NCBI GenBank assembly: GCA_964352985.1
Contig: CAYGUK010000066.1
Span: 1-21,687 of the forward strand
Reading direction: 5' to 3'
Source of the DNA: CAYGUK01 sp964352985
GTDB taxonomy: Bacteria > Pseudomonadota > Gammaproteobacteria > JAHCLG01
Length of the DNA: 21,687 bases
Shown here one piece after another: positions 1 through 7,809 of the stretch. Numbering within the stretch: position 1 is the stretch's first letter; the number at the start of each line of letters is the position of its first letter. The translations under genes were made by a program, and so were the position numbers. The notes under the pieces are model-generated. The model made no database searches, had not been told where the DNA came from, and saw only the letters and a program-made list of their open reading frames with translations.

Positions 1-359
1 TTCCTTAGATTTAACATTATGCCTTTTCAATTATGGGGTTCTTTAGGCGCTTACTAGTGTTGCAATACCTTTACCGATACAAGAATCAACTGACGTTATC
101 TCCCTTGAAGGAGAATTGCCTAGGTCAAACTCAGATCGTTTATTATCCCCTATTCTGGATAGACATAATTCCGGTGATTCTTTTTTTGCAGGTTCATTTT
201 TGGTACCACCTGAAGAAGATAGTCCACTTGAAGTTGTAGAGAGTCCTTCTCAGCAGGGTAGTCATCTTTTTACAAATGGAGCCAGCTGAACTTGTTAAAC
301 TTTTCAATGCTCATGTTTCAGACAAGGAGTCTAAAGGATTAATTGAAATAATTAATTAG
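1..359 (+). pseudogene. Decayed reading frame, product unknown
   Basis: No intact gene is visible, but three overlapping open stretches in different frames read like one protein. Frame 1 is open from the window edge to a TAG at 55. A second frame is open from 47 to a TGA at 287-289, with no start codon and an acidic, Ser/Pro-rich composition. A third frame is open around 276-359 and ends in TAG (PAELVKLFNAHVSDKES and on). Joining them needs shifts near 46-55 and near 270-285. The composition is similar to the intact effector-like gene that follows, but I do not recognise a family. The 5' end may lie outside the window. Alternatively these are chance open stretches. Confidence 0.35.
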
Positions 360-510
360 CTATAACCTAGTCTTGGTGTTAGCTGAGAGAAGACTTCATC
401 TGATATCTTTGCAGCTTATGTGGGTCTACCTTTTATATGATTTATTAACACGCATTAACAGAATAAGACCTTGAAAACAGAAAAAAGGGTATGATTATAG
501 CGCTTTTAAA

Positions 511-524
511 GGGGGGGGTATTAT
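511..524 (+). promoter_or_regulatory. Eight-G tract abutting a TATTAT -10-like box
   Basis: Eight consecutive G (511-518) directly precede TATTAT (519-524), which matches the sigma70 -10 consensus at five of six positions. It lies about 50 bases upstream of the ATG at 575. No good -35 hexamer is seen 16-18 bases upstream. If this is the promoter, the G tract sits in the spacer, where length changes would alter expression. The tract and the box are visible; promoter function is inferred. Confidence 0.35.
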
Positions 525-574
525 TGTTCTTTTAATGTACGATCCGGCTAAATAACAATAAAGAGTTTAATGCC

Positions 575-1444
575 ATGTTTAAGTGTTTCAAAGCTTGCCA
601 AGATGCTCAATCACCTGTTCATCGCGAAAATGCGATGGAGTTACCTACACACAGTCCTTTTAATCCAAGAAATCCTCCTAATACACCTTTTGATTCGGAT
701 TCCACTGAGTCGACAGGATTAATTGTAAATGCTTTAACTACGGATAATAGTTCAGGGACTACAAACAGTAGAAGCACCTTAGACACTTCTCAACACTCTA
801 TTCCTAGTTCCAGAGCTACTACACCAGCTCCTCGTTTAATTTCAAAAGAAGAATTAAGACAAAATTTAAAACTAAGATTAACAGAGGAACTGCAAAAGAA
901 GTATTATAAAGGACCATTATCCTCTGGCGATGAAGCTAGAGTTCTTCAGCAAGAATTAAGATTATTGGATACAGTGTTTAGTAGTAAAATATCTAATAAA
1001 TATATTAAATTTTTAACTATAAATAAATTGCTGCGATTTTCTAATTTAGACCCTAAAAAACAATCAAACTTGAACATGCATTTACAACGATTACGAGCAC
1101 AGTCTATCAGTGGCAGTGATTCAAGTTTCGTAATGCCAGAAAGTGATTTAACCCCATCTTTATATGTCAAAGAGTTGGGAATACATCTCACAACGAAAAA
1201 ATATTTTGAAGAATTAAAATTACAAACCAGAGAACGACCTAGTCTCAGTAATACTGGGCGTCAAGTTGAAAAAGGTAACGCAGAGGTAACACCTTCTAGA
1301 GTAACCGTTGAAGTCATGCGTACAGAACGGGGAACTAACCTTCATCTAGTCACGAATGCTTATTATAAGAAATTAAAACGCGAACACGATAGCCAGCCTG
1401 CAGATGATGTTCAACTGAATTTACCATCATTCTTATACGAGTAA
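575..1444 (+). CDS. Hypothetical effector-like protein, Ser/Thr/Pro-rich N-terminus
   Basis: Encodes 289 residues and no family is recognised. Residues 1-10 carry two cysteines (MFKCFKAC), which could be lipidated in a host cell, though that is speculation. Residues about 15-80 are low-complexity and rich in Ser, Thr, Pro and Asn, hence disordered. From about 88 onward the protein is charged and probably helical, with many Lys, Arg, Leu and Glu residues. There is no signal peptide or membrane segment. The composition, a disordered N-terminus and helical C-terminus without homology, is common among secreted effectors of intracellular bacteria. It is transcribed alone. The Shine-Dalgarno signal is weak (AAAGAG about 10 bases upstream). 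The G8 tract upstream may affect expression. The length of the frame and its codon pattern make it a credible gene; the effector role is inference only. Confidence 0.7.
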   Translation: MFKCFKACQDAQSPVHRENAMELPTHSPFNPRNPPNTPFDSDSTESTGLIVNALTTDNSSGTTNSRSTLDTSQHSIPSSRATTPAPRLISKEELRQNLKLRLTEELQKKYYKGPLSSGDEARVLQQELRLLDTVFSSKISNKYIKFLTINKLLRFSNLDPKKQSNLNMHLQRLRAQSISGSDSSFVMPESDLTPSLYVKELGIHLTTKKYFEELKLQTRERPSLSNTGRQVEKGNAEVTPSRVTVEVMRTERGTNLHLVTNAYYKKLKREHDSQPADDVQLNLPSFLYE

Positions 1445-1495
1445 AAGTGAAAAACATTCTTATTTCAGGCGCATTAATTAATATTTTTAAGGCAT

Positions 1496-1759
1496 CTAAT
1501 TTATGTTGCATAAAATGCTCTTGTTGGTTGATGACTTGTTATTAAAGTCAATTAATGAGGTATAAATTTGGTCACTACGCCCAAACGTTTCTTTACCTGC
1601 GGCAATTATTTTTTGTATGTTTCTATAGCTAGGATAAAATGATTCACCTTCAGCGGGATATAGAATTATTTCAACGTAATCCCTGATGCTTTGGGTTAAA
1701 TCATATTTTGATTTAAGCCTTGCTTCACTCGCTAATACGCTATCTTCTTGAGCACTCAT
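1496..1759 (-). CDS. Small hypothetical protein, possible DNA-binding fold
   Basis: Encodes 87 residues. The start is supported by a good Shine-Dalgarno sequence, GGAGA, eight bases before the ATG at 1759. The protein is soluble and mostly helical, without signal peptide or membrane segment. The central segment (YPSYRNIQKIIAAGKETFG) has the feel of a short helix-turn-helix resembling the N-terminal region of KfrA-type plasmid proteins, but the resemblance is too weak to assign a function. It is convergent with the effector-like gene to its left. The C-terminal tail (about residues 68-87) is Asn/Ser/Lys-rich and may be disordered. Likely a real gene of unknown role. Confidence 0.6.
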   Translation of the reverse strand: MSAQEDSVLASEARLKSKYDLTQSIRDYVEIILYPAEGESFYPSYRNIQKIIAAGKETFGRSDQIYTSLIDFNNKSSTNKSILCNIN

Positions 1760-2449
1760 TGTAGTTCTCCGTTATTTATTTGTTTAAAGCATAACGAATT
1801 ACCTTTAGATTATAAGATGTCCCATTTAGGAGATAAAAAGAGAAATAATATAAATGAGAAATTTTATATCTCTTTTTCTCGACATTTTGGTGATAATTGA
1901 TATTAATTTAAAATAACAAAAGTTCATTTTATAGACAAATAGAATTTCTCTTACATGGAAATGGTGAATATTTTCAATCACTAATATCATATCTGCCTGT
2001 GTTTTTGAGCTTATCTCTCGAGTGTCAAGGGGCAAGCTAAAATATAAAACATTGATTATCACTTGACAGAAATAATATTCTATAACATTTACTTGAGCTT
2101 TGTTTCAAGCGATATGTCTTAATTAATCGAACGATGTATTTTTAGTAAATATCAACGAATACGATGTTTACCTTAAATTTATGCTGAGGTTGTGTTGATA
2201 GCGGTGAGTGTATTACTACTTAATTGAGTCGTATCATTAAATAGTAAATAATCATCGCATTGGTTTGCTGTGCTTTAAATAAACCAAATTTCTATTTTAA
2301 AAAGTCATTAAATCAAATAATTTAATGTGAACTATCAACTCGCATTTACCGTGTCAGTCTTATAACGGTATTTAATGTTCAATGCAGTTAATTCTGTAAA
2401 TTCTGTTATGCCATTTTATTTTTCGGTGCTATAAATGGTTGAGGTAAAT
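1760..2449. other. Long gene-poor stretch before the pilin genes
   Basis: About 690 AT-rich bases without a convincing gene. The only sizeable open frame (1826-2062, reverse) encodes a hydrophobic, Ile-rich sequence with no ribosome-binding site and looks spurious. A TTGACA occurs near 2063-2068 but no -10 box follows at proper spacing. Promoter elements for the pilin operon must lie here, but I cannot place them. Confidence 0.5.
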
Positions 2450-3541
2450 ATGTTAAACATTAAAACACAGTTTGGTTTTGCAACAGTTTTATTCTCTGTA
2501 TTAATTTTAGCAATTCTTAGCGTAATTACCACTGTGTCATCAAAAGTTTCTATTAGTGAACAACGCGTCTCTGCCAATGAAGCCAGAACGAATCAAGCCT
2601 TTAATGCTGCTGATGCGGGTATTGATGCGGGTTTATCACATTTACAAAATTATGCGGATGCCATTATTGTTGATGGTGATAGTGATGGATTCATTGATAG
2701 TTACACACATGCCGATATTACCAATGTGGTATTAAGTAACAATAGTAGATATACCATTACTTATAGTAATCCAACAGCGGGTGATTTTAATGTGGTTGAA
2801 ATTACCGCAACTTCCTTTAATGATGATAGTACGAGTACGCGCGTTTTGAAACAAAAAGTCATGTTAGATATAACGATTGTTTCTTCACCCGTTTCAACTT
2901 TAACCGCAAGAGGCATTGTCGACATCAGTGGCAATTTAGAAATCAGTAATACCGAATCGGATATTACAATTTGGTCAGGTGGCTCGGCTGAATTATCAGG
3001 TTCCGCAAAAACGGTGATCAGTAATGATAGCAGTAGTTCTGATTCATCAGGAAATGGTCGCGATGTTTATGATACTGATAGCCATTTATCCTCTGTCAGT
3101 GAAAGTGATTTTTTTAAATTATTTTTTACTTCTTCACCAGAACAAATTCAACGTAGTGCGAATATTCAATTAGCAGGAACGGGGACGGATAATTATTCCA
3201 GTCAATTAGATGGCAAAGGCGGTGTTTCCATTTGGGTTGATCAATCAGCAGGTACGGCAAAATTAAATGCAAATGTGGTAATTGGTTCACCGACGAAACC
3301 TGTTATTTTATTTGTGGATGGCGACATGCACATGAATGGTGGTGTCAAAATTTATGGTTTGGTTTATGTAACAGGTGAGCTCACAACAACAGGGAATTCA
3401 GATATTTATGGTGCCATGATTTCACAAAATAGTGTGACAGGTAGTGGTACGCCTAATATTCATTTCGATTCTGCAGTGTTAAACAATTTAGACTCGGTGG
3501 GTACTTATACCAAAGTACCAGGTTCTTGGCGTGATTTTTAA
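2450..3541 (+). CDS. pilX: PilX-like minor pilin / type IV pilus assembly protein
   Basis: A type IV pilus minor pilin of the PilX type, expected to be inserted in the inner membrane and assembled at the pilus tip to prime pilus growth. The ATG at 2450 is preferred over the ATG at 2435 because GAGGT lies four bases before it, giving 363 residues. After a short basic leader (MLNIKTQFG) a G-F junction precedes a hydrophobic helix of about 20 residues. This is followed by the amphipathic stretch with ARTNQAFNAADAGIDAGL, typical of the PilX N-terminal domain (compare 'QAFQAAEAAL'). It lacks the glutamate at mature position 5, as is usual for PilX. The C-terminal half is rich in short Gly/Ser/Asn strands (for example KIYGLVYVTGEL), suggesting a beta-rich fold seen in large PilX proteins. 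The pilV-like gene follows ten bases downstream, so the two form an operon. The usual neighbours fimT, pilW, pilY1 and pilE are absent. Confidence 0.75.
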   Translation: MLNIKTQFGFATVLFSVLILAILSVITTVSSKVSISEQRVSANEARTNQAFNAADAGIDAGLSHLQNYADAIIVDGDSDGFIDSYTHADITNVVLSNNSRYTITYSNPTAGDFNVVEITATSFNDDSTSTRVLKQKVMLDITIVSSPVSTLTARGIVDISGNLEISNTESDITIWSGGSAELSGSAKTVISNDSSSSDSSGNGRDVYDTDSHLSSVSESDFFKLFFTSSPEQIQRSANIQLAGTGTDNYSSQLDGKGGVSIWVDQSAGTAKLNANVVIGSPTKPVILFVDGDMHMNGGVKIYGLVYVTGELTTTGNSDIYGAMISQNSVTGSGTPNIHFDSAVLNNLDSVGTYTKVPGSWRDF

Positions 3542-3551
3542 AAGAGGCGCA

Positions 3552-4532
3552 ATGATGAATAACTTAATTCGTGGTTTTTCATTGGTTGAACTTTTAGTTT
3601 CAACTGCAATTTTATCAGTTGGTTTTTTAGGCATGATAAAATTGCAAACGATGATGATCAGCGGCAATTCGATTGCTGAACAACGTTCTGTGGCGACACA
3701 ATTAGCCCAGCAGAAAATCGAACAATTTCGAGGATTTGAAACCTTAGATGTTGAAGAGGGTAAATTTGCCTATGATGATATTACTACGGGAAATGATTCT
3801 GTCACGGGTAAAAATACCAGTTATGCTCGAACCTGGAATGTTGTCGCGCTTGAAAATCCAGAGAGAAAAGTAGTGACGGTGAATATTGCTTGGAATGCGG
3901 CAACCGGCGAACAATTTAATATCGCGCAAACTACGGTAATTAATGGCGTGAATCCATCTTATTCAGGTGGCTTAATAGATCAAACTTCATTACCTGTTTT
4001 TCCCGGTGGTCGTTCTGTTCATCCTTCTATCCCAATTGCCGTGATCAATCAAAGTGATGGGACAAGTGATTATACGCCTTTAGATTCACCCAGTTTAACA
4101 ATTTCATTTGATAATGATACCGGCCGTGTTTTAACGATTAATGATGTTTCTGCTTATTCTGTTGAAGGTAACCTTGCAATTGCAGATGGAAGTTTATCCC
4201 CTGGTGATGGTTTTGCTTTTTCAAATGTCACAGTGCAATCGGTTGATTCAGCGGGAGTCAGTCACTGCGATTATAATAATGCAACAGGCAAATATACTTG
4301 TTACATGACAATTGGTTGGAATGGTTATATTGGGTTTACACCACTCGTTGATGGTTCCGCTCAATTTTGTACGAATGCAAGTCAGCCTTATGAAAATTTA
4401 TTAGCAAATGTTTATGGCGATAATTATCTAGCAGTTAATTCTACTGGCACTGTACCTGCCCCACCTGGTGGTGGTCATGGCGGTGGTTCTGATAATTGTC
4501 CTTCAGATTATAATACGCCGCAAGATTGGTAA
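3552..4532 (+). CDS. pilV: PilV-like prepilin, type IV pilus modification protein
   Basis: A minor pilin with a class III leader: MMNNLIRG followed by FSLVELLV, with prepilin peptidase cleavage expected between Gly8 and Phe9 and the conserved Glu at mature position 5 (residue 13). The hydrophobic helix ends in ILSVGFLGM, and the following QLAQQKIEQFR matches the PilV N-terminal helix. The start at 3552 (or 3555) is chosen because AGAGG lies four to seven bases upstream; the more distal GTG at 3531 overlaps the upstream gene and lacks such a site. At about 326 residues it is longer than typical PilV (about 150-200). It has an added C-terminal domain with four or more cysteines (HCDYNN, YTCYM, QFCTN, DNCPS) and a proline/glycine-rich tail (PPGGGHGGGSD). 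A minor pseudopilin of type II secretion (GspI) is an alternative, but pairing with pilX favours pilus function. Confidence 0.75.
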   Translation: MMNNLIRGFSLVELLVSTAILSVGFLGMIKLQTMMISGNSIAEQRSVATQLAQQKIEQFRGFETLDVEEGKFAYDDITTGNDSVTGKNTSYARTWNVVALENPERKVVTVNIAWNAATGEQFNIAQTTVINGVNPSYSGGLIDQTSLPVFPGGRSVHPSIPIAVINQSDGTSDYTPLDSPSLTISFDNDTGRVLTINDVSAYSVEGNLAIADGSLSPGDGFAFSNVTVQSVDSAGVSHCDYNNATGKYTCYMTIGWNGYIGFTPLVDGSAQFCTNASQPYENLLANVYGDNYLAVNSTGTVPAPPGGGHGGGSDNCPSDYNTPQDW

Positions 4533-4992
4533 GGATTAATGTAATTCTAGTGTTTTTAACTACCCGATAATGATGGCGGCTGATACACGTTGTAATTTGA
4601 AATCTGCTTCAATTGGAAATAGACAACTAATGTAAATTTCCGCTACTTTTCTAATATAAGTAACAAACTTAATAATTTATTATTGATGTTTTACTCTTTT
4701 CAGAGTTATCGCTAATTGTGGGAACTTGTTAGAGTTTTTCTGATGACTCGATAAGATTTTTGCTGACGATTCATAATTTATAGTCATCATCATTTTCGTA
4801 ATATTTCAATTTTTACAGATTGTTTCACATCAGATAACTGTAAATAACTACGTATGACAATGTTAGAAATAATCCCTCAAATCCGTCTAAACAAATTAAT
4901 ATTTCTATTTGATTTGTGGATGCGTTTTAATAAGTATATAATTTTTTGTGGAAAGTTTTTGAAGTTAATGAAGAGGGGAGTGAGTATCTATC
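4533..4992. other. Intergenic stretch, no gene seen
   Basis: About 460 AT-rich bases between pilV and the next gene. I see no convincing open frame, no clear stem followed by a T-run, and no strong promoter. A Shine-Dalgarno-like AGGGGAG (4974-4980) precedes the next start by 12 bases. Confidence 0.5.
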
Positions 4993-5649
4993 ATGATTAG
5001 AGTAAAACTTAATTTGCAAATTATGCTAAGTCTTTTTATCTCATTTAGTCTTTTACCTGTTATGATTTATGCAGAGGCTGATTCACTAAACATTTCCAGC
5101 ACGAATGTTATTCCAACCCTATGCTTAAATGCTGATTTAGTGGGGGGGTTTACTGCAGATAAAGTCTACTTACCGGGTTGGTCTGCTTCAAAAATTTTAA
5201 AACTACCTAAAGGTAAAAGACCTTTACCTGCAACTTATTTAAAACCCTGGTATATGGCAGTACACTTGTTGAAATTTAGTCAAGGAGGATCATGGTTGGT
5301 CAGCGAATCTAGCTTAAAAAAATATGGTCGAAAAGTAATTGGTCGCGCTGATGGTCAATTTATAATGCCGCATTATGAAATGGATGCAGTATTAAAAAAA
5401 GCACATAATAATATAATGTTTGTCGAAAAAGAATTGGGGATCCCAAATAATGCTTGGCATGATAAAAAAATAATTCGCATTGATGTCCCAAAACCGCAAG
5501 ATTTTAATCTCAGAATACCCGATGGTAATGAAATAGGTGCTAATATTGATTGGTTGCCTGCAGGAAAATTACCGCGAGGCTATGATGAAGCGATAGTGGA
5601 TCAAATTCCAAAAGGTCACTTTACAGAAATACCTTTGAATCTGCATTAA
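4993..5649 (+). CDS. Exported protein with polymorphic-toxin-like C-terminal module
   Basis: Encodes 218 residues. A signal peptide is clear: a basic start, a hydrophobic core (LSLFISFSLLPVMI), and cleavage after about AEA near residue 29. The mature part contains a stretch from about residue 115 onward with GRADGQFIMPHYEM, a LGIP motif, IIRIDVPKPQDFNLRIPDGN, GANIDW and EAIVDQIP. From memory, this pattern (a RIDVxxPxxxNLRxPxGNExGAN block, then EAVVDxIP) occurs as a C-terminal module of some Rhs/polymorphic toxin proteins, but I cannot name the activity and could not search. No catalytic residues are assigned. A run of seven G (5142-5148) lies within codons near residue 51 and could switch the frame. 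It is followed by two other exported small proteins on the same strand. The first of these resembles an immunity protein, which fits a toxin and protector arrangement, but that pairing is inference. The Shine-Dalgarno sequence is rather distant. Confidence 0.7.
   Translation: MIRVKLNLQIMLSLFISFSLLPVMIYAEADSLNISSTNVIPTLCLNADLVGGFTADKVYLPGWSASKILKLPKGKRPLPATYLKPWYMAVHLLKFSQGGSWLVSESSLKKYGRKVIGRADGQFIMPHYEMDAVLKKAHNNIMFVEKELGIPNNAWHDKKIIRIDVPKPQDFNLRIPDGNEIGANIDWLPAGKLPRGYDEAIVDQIPKGHFTEIPLNLH
5142..5148 (+). repeat. Seven-G tract inside coding sequence
   Basis: A homopolymer of seven G within the exported toxin-like gene, encoding Val-Gly-Gly (GTG GGG GGG). It lies about a quarter of the way into the frame, so a one-base slip would truncate the protein early. 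In an AT-rich sequence such a tract is unusual. It is a candidate slipped-strand switch, though a sequencing or chance explanation cannot be excluded. Confidence 0.5.
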
Positions 5650-5861
5650 AAAATCTAATCAATTGTGCGTTTATTGTTAGCTGAATTGCTGCTATATTTT
5701 ATATTTTTTATTGAATTATTTATCTTATAAAGTTAAATCATTTAATGAAGTTGCATTTGATAACTGTCTGTTTTAAAAAATATAATGTTAGCGATGACAT
5801 TTGATTAATAGTCGCATCACTGCTATGAATTATATAGAGAAAATATATTTGGAAGAACAAC

Positions 5862-6185
5862 ATGCGACTCAAGAAAATGATTTTAAGCTTATTACTTTTT
5901 ATTCCTATTTCGATTTTTGCTGATATTGAACCATCAAAGATAAAATGTTCAGATTTAGAAAATATGCCACTTTGTGAAAAATCTATCGTTTATGCAACGG
6001 TAGCAGGTTACATATTAGGGAAAAGTGCAGAGCACGATCAGAAAAGCTATTATGATGAAAATCATTTTACTGATATTCATCAGAAACTTCGTCAGTTATG
6101 TCATGAAAATCCAAAAGCAAAAATTTCTGATATTGCAGAAATTTATTACGATGCAAACAAAAGAAAAATGTTGATGAAAAAATAG
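5862..6185 (+). CDS. Small exported protein of Rap1a/Tai or HdeA-like type
   Basis: Encodes 107 residues. GGAAG about eight bases upstream of the ATG supports the start. A signal peptide (MRLKKMILSLLLFIPISIFA) ends at about residue 20. The mature part has three cysteines: C at CSDLEN, C at MPLCEK and C at RQLCHE. It also has GYILG followed later by LCHENPKAKISDIAEIYY. This order (Cys, Cys, GYxxG, then Cys-x-x-x-P and a helical segment) is the signature I associate with the Rap1a/Tai family of periplasmic immunity proteins, which neutralise secreted amidases, and with HdeA-like chaperones. The match is pattern-level only. It lies 212 bases after the exported toxin-like gene and 12 bases before the ten-cysteine protein, with which it probably forms an operon. 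An acid-stress or assembly role is a possible alternative to immunity. Confidence 0.6.
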   Translation: MRLKKMILSLLLFIPISIFADIEPSKIKCSDLENMPLCEKSIVYATVAGYILGKSAEHDQKSYYDENHFTDIHQKLRQLCHENPKAKISDIAEIYYDANKRKMLMKK

Positions 6186-6197
6186 GATTGATTAAAT

Positions 6198-6524
6198 ATG
6201 CGTTATATTATTTATATTATATTAATACCATTCATGTTGTTATCAACAACAAGCTTTGCAGATTGTTCTAGCACACATATTCAATGTATTTTTGCAGGGG
6301 GAAATCCCAGCACTACTATTAGCGAAGGATATTGTTGGAGTTGGAAACATGTTTCATGTCGGCCATGCAGAAATTACCAAAGTGTTTTTCAACAATGTTC
6401 CAATTGGGCGAAGTCACTCGAAAACCCAACTTGTTTCAACAGTATAGGTGTTTATAAAAACGCTAACCTTCAAGGTATTATGTCTTGTTCATATTGCGAT
6501 AATGGCGAGTGTAAATCGTGGTGA
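6198..6524 (+). CDS. Small exported cysteine-rich protein (ten cysteines)
   Basis: Encodes 108 residues. A signal peptide (MRYIIYIILIPFMLLSTTSFA) is followed by about 87 residues with ten cysteines, enough for five disulfides, and several tryptophans and aromatics. Examples are GYCWSWKHVSCRPC near the middle and CSYCDNGECKSW at the end. No known fold is recognised. The protein must be oxidised in the periplasm or outside the cell. The gene starts 12 bases after the previous one and probably shares its transcript. The Shine-Dalgarno sequence is weak (TAGGA overlapping the previous stop). It ends ten bases from the stop of the convergent ankyrin gene, leaving almost no space for a separate terminator. 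Function unknown; a secreted inhibitor, adhesin or toxin would each fit. Confidence 0.65.
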   Translation: MRYIIYIILIPFMLLSTTSFADCSSTHIQCIFAGGNPSTTISEGYCWSWKHVSCRPCRNYQSVFQQCSNWAKSLENPTCFNSIGVYKNANLQGIMSCSYCDNGECKSW

Positions 6525-6534
6525 AAAGTTTTTA

Positions 6535-7809
6535 TTATCGATTACGAAAAACAATTGAACACGCACCACCACTCTCATTCGAAATAAACACGGTCATGTG
6601 ATTATTTTGATCCTCAGGTATAATTTGAGCTTCATCGACTAACGCCAGTTGATGTCCTAATGCTTCAAACCTAATAAGGGCAATATTTATATCTTGATTT
6701 GATATGGGACTATCAGCAAATTCACTATGACGATAGGTATTAAATTGCATTTGTTTTGCATTTTCTATGGCAGATTGGGGACAAAAATTTCCATCTTCAG
6801 CATTCCTTGCTCTAAAATCAACAGCACAATCTTTAGAACATAAAATGGTTAAGGCTTTTCTTGCGTCACGGTTTTGCAATAAAAATGTTATTGTTGCATA
6901 GTGCTCAATAAAGGCGAGACACCATGGCGGTAAGGTTGTTAACATGCGGATTTTATCAATTAAATCACTACGATTATACCGTCGTTCTTTTCTATAATTA
7001 AATCTTGCATGTTTATCACCGATTTGAATAAAATCATGATTGCGGTGGTCTTGTAATAATTTTAAATCAGCATCACTTAAATTTTCGTTCAAATTTACTA
7101 TAACTGAATTTCTCTTACAAAATTGAATTAAGTCCTTATCTAAGAAACAATAGAATAAAACGAGTAAGCTTTCTCGGAAACATCCCGATGAACTATGCTG
7201 TCTTGGAAAAGGCGAAAAATAAATCTCTCTGCTTTTTCTAAGTGAATTATATAAAGGTGTATACCAACAATAAGCTGAATCTAGAAAAACAAATCTTTCT
7301 TTATTTGTATTGCGCTCAAAAAAAATGGCAGAAACATGTATTACTTGCGTGCTTGCTTTAAATATATTTGGCGTTAGCAATAAAAAACCAATTTTGTTTA
7401 TTTGAGGATGATCTGTAATATATCTTTCAAGTTCATCTATGGATGCAACATAAACTAAATGCAAGTGAAATTTTTTTGCAAGAGCATTCATCTCTGCAAT
7501 TTGTTTTAATCGAGCTTCTCGAACATCAATTGGTGCGCCAGTAAAGGGTAAGGGATTACTCGCGAGATCAGTCGGAGTAAACCCAGCAAGATCTTTTATA
7601 TTTTTATCTGCACCTAAATCTAGTAAAAGCGTTACTACTGCGCTGTTACCTTTCATTGCGGCCCAATGAAGTGCGGTGCGTCCTGATGTTGGACCTTTTG
7701 AATTTATATTTAATCCAGGATGTTTCATGATAAAACTTGAGACTGTTTCTGGATTACCTTGGGCGGCTAAAAGACGAAGTCTTTGCTGTAATTTTTCTTG
7801 AGTGACCAT
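6535..7809 (-). CDS. Ankyrin-repeat protein with predicted CE-clan cysteine protease site
   Basis: Encodes 424 residues. The N-terminus (about residues 5-85) holds two ankyrin repeats, the second typical (GRTALHWAAMKGNSAVVTLL, then GADKNIKDLAGFTPTDLA). Residues 155-225 show His158 (VIHVSAIFF), Asp177 after a strand (FVFLDS), Gln204 and Cys210 (RQHSSSGCFRES). The His-to-Asp gap is 19 residues and the Gln-to-Cys gap is exactly six. This is the order and spacing of the catalytic His, Asp, oxyanion Gln and nucleophile Cys of CE-clan peptidases (ULP/SENP, bacterial deubiquitinases such as SseL and ElaD, and YopJ-type acetyltransferases). The rest (about 240-424) is helical and unrecognised. Ankyrin repeats are eukaryote-type binding modules and are common in effectors of intracellular bacteria. 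The inferred role is a host-directed deubiquitinase, deSUMOylase, deneddylase or acetyltransferase. There is no signal peptide, so a type IV secretion substrate is plausible. The motif assignment is mine and untested. No clear Shine-Dalgarno sequence precedes the ATG. Confidence 0.75.
   Translation of the reverse strand: MVTQEKLQQRLRLLAAQGNPETVSSFIMKHPGLNINSKGPTSGRTALHWAAMKGNSAVVTLLLDLGADKNIKDLAGFTPTDLASNPLPFTGAPIDVREARLKQIAEMNALAKKFHLHLVYVASIDELERYITDHPQINKIGFLLLTPNIFKASTQVIHVSAIFFERNTNKERFVFLDSAYCWYTPLYNSLRKSREIYFSPFPRQHSSSGCFRESLLVLFYCFLDKDLIQFCKRNSVIVNLNENLSDADLKLLQDHRNHDFIQIGDKHARFNYRKERRYNRSDLIDKIRMLTTLPPWCLAFIEHYATITFLLQNRDARKALTILCSKDCAVDFRARNAEDGNFCPQSAIENAKQMQFNTYRHSEFADSPISNQDINIALIRFEALGHQLALVDEAQIIPEDQNNHMTVFISNESGGACSIVFRNR

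Noticed and set aside
33..239. Open frame of 68 codons at the left end
   Set aside because: It has an improbable composition and overlaps the more protein-like frame at 47-289; it has no ribosome-binding site.
946..1191. Reverse-strand open frame inside the effector-like gene
   Set aside because: Shadow of the forward-strand gene at 575-1444; no start signal.
1826..2062. Reverse-strand open frame of 78 codons
   Set aside because: AT-rich, with low-complexity hydrophobic sequence and no ribosome-binding site; likely chance.
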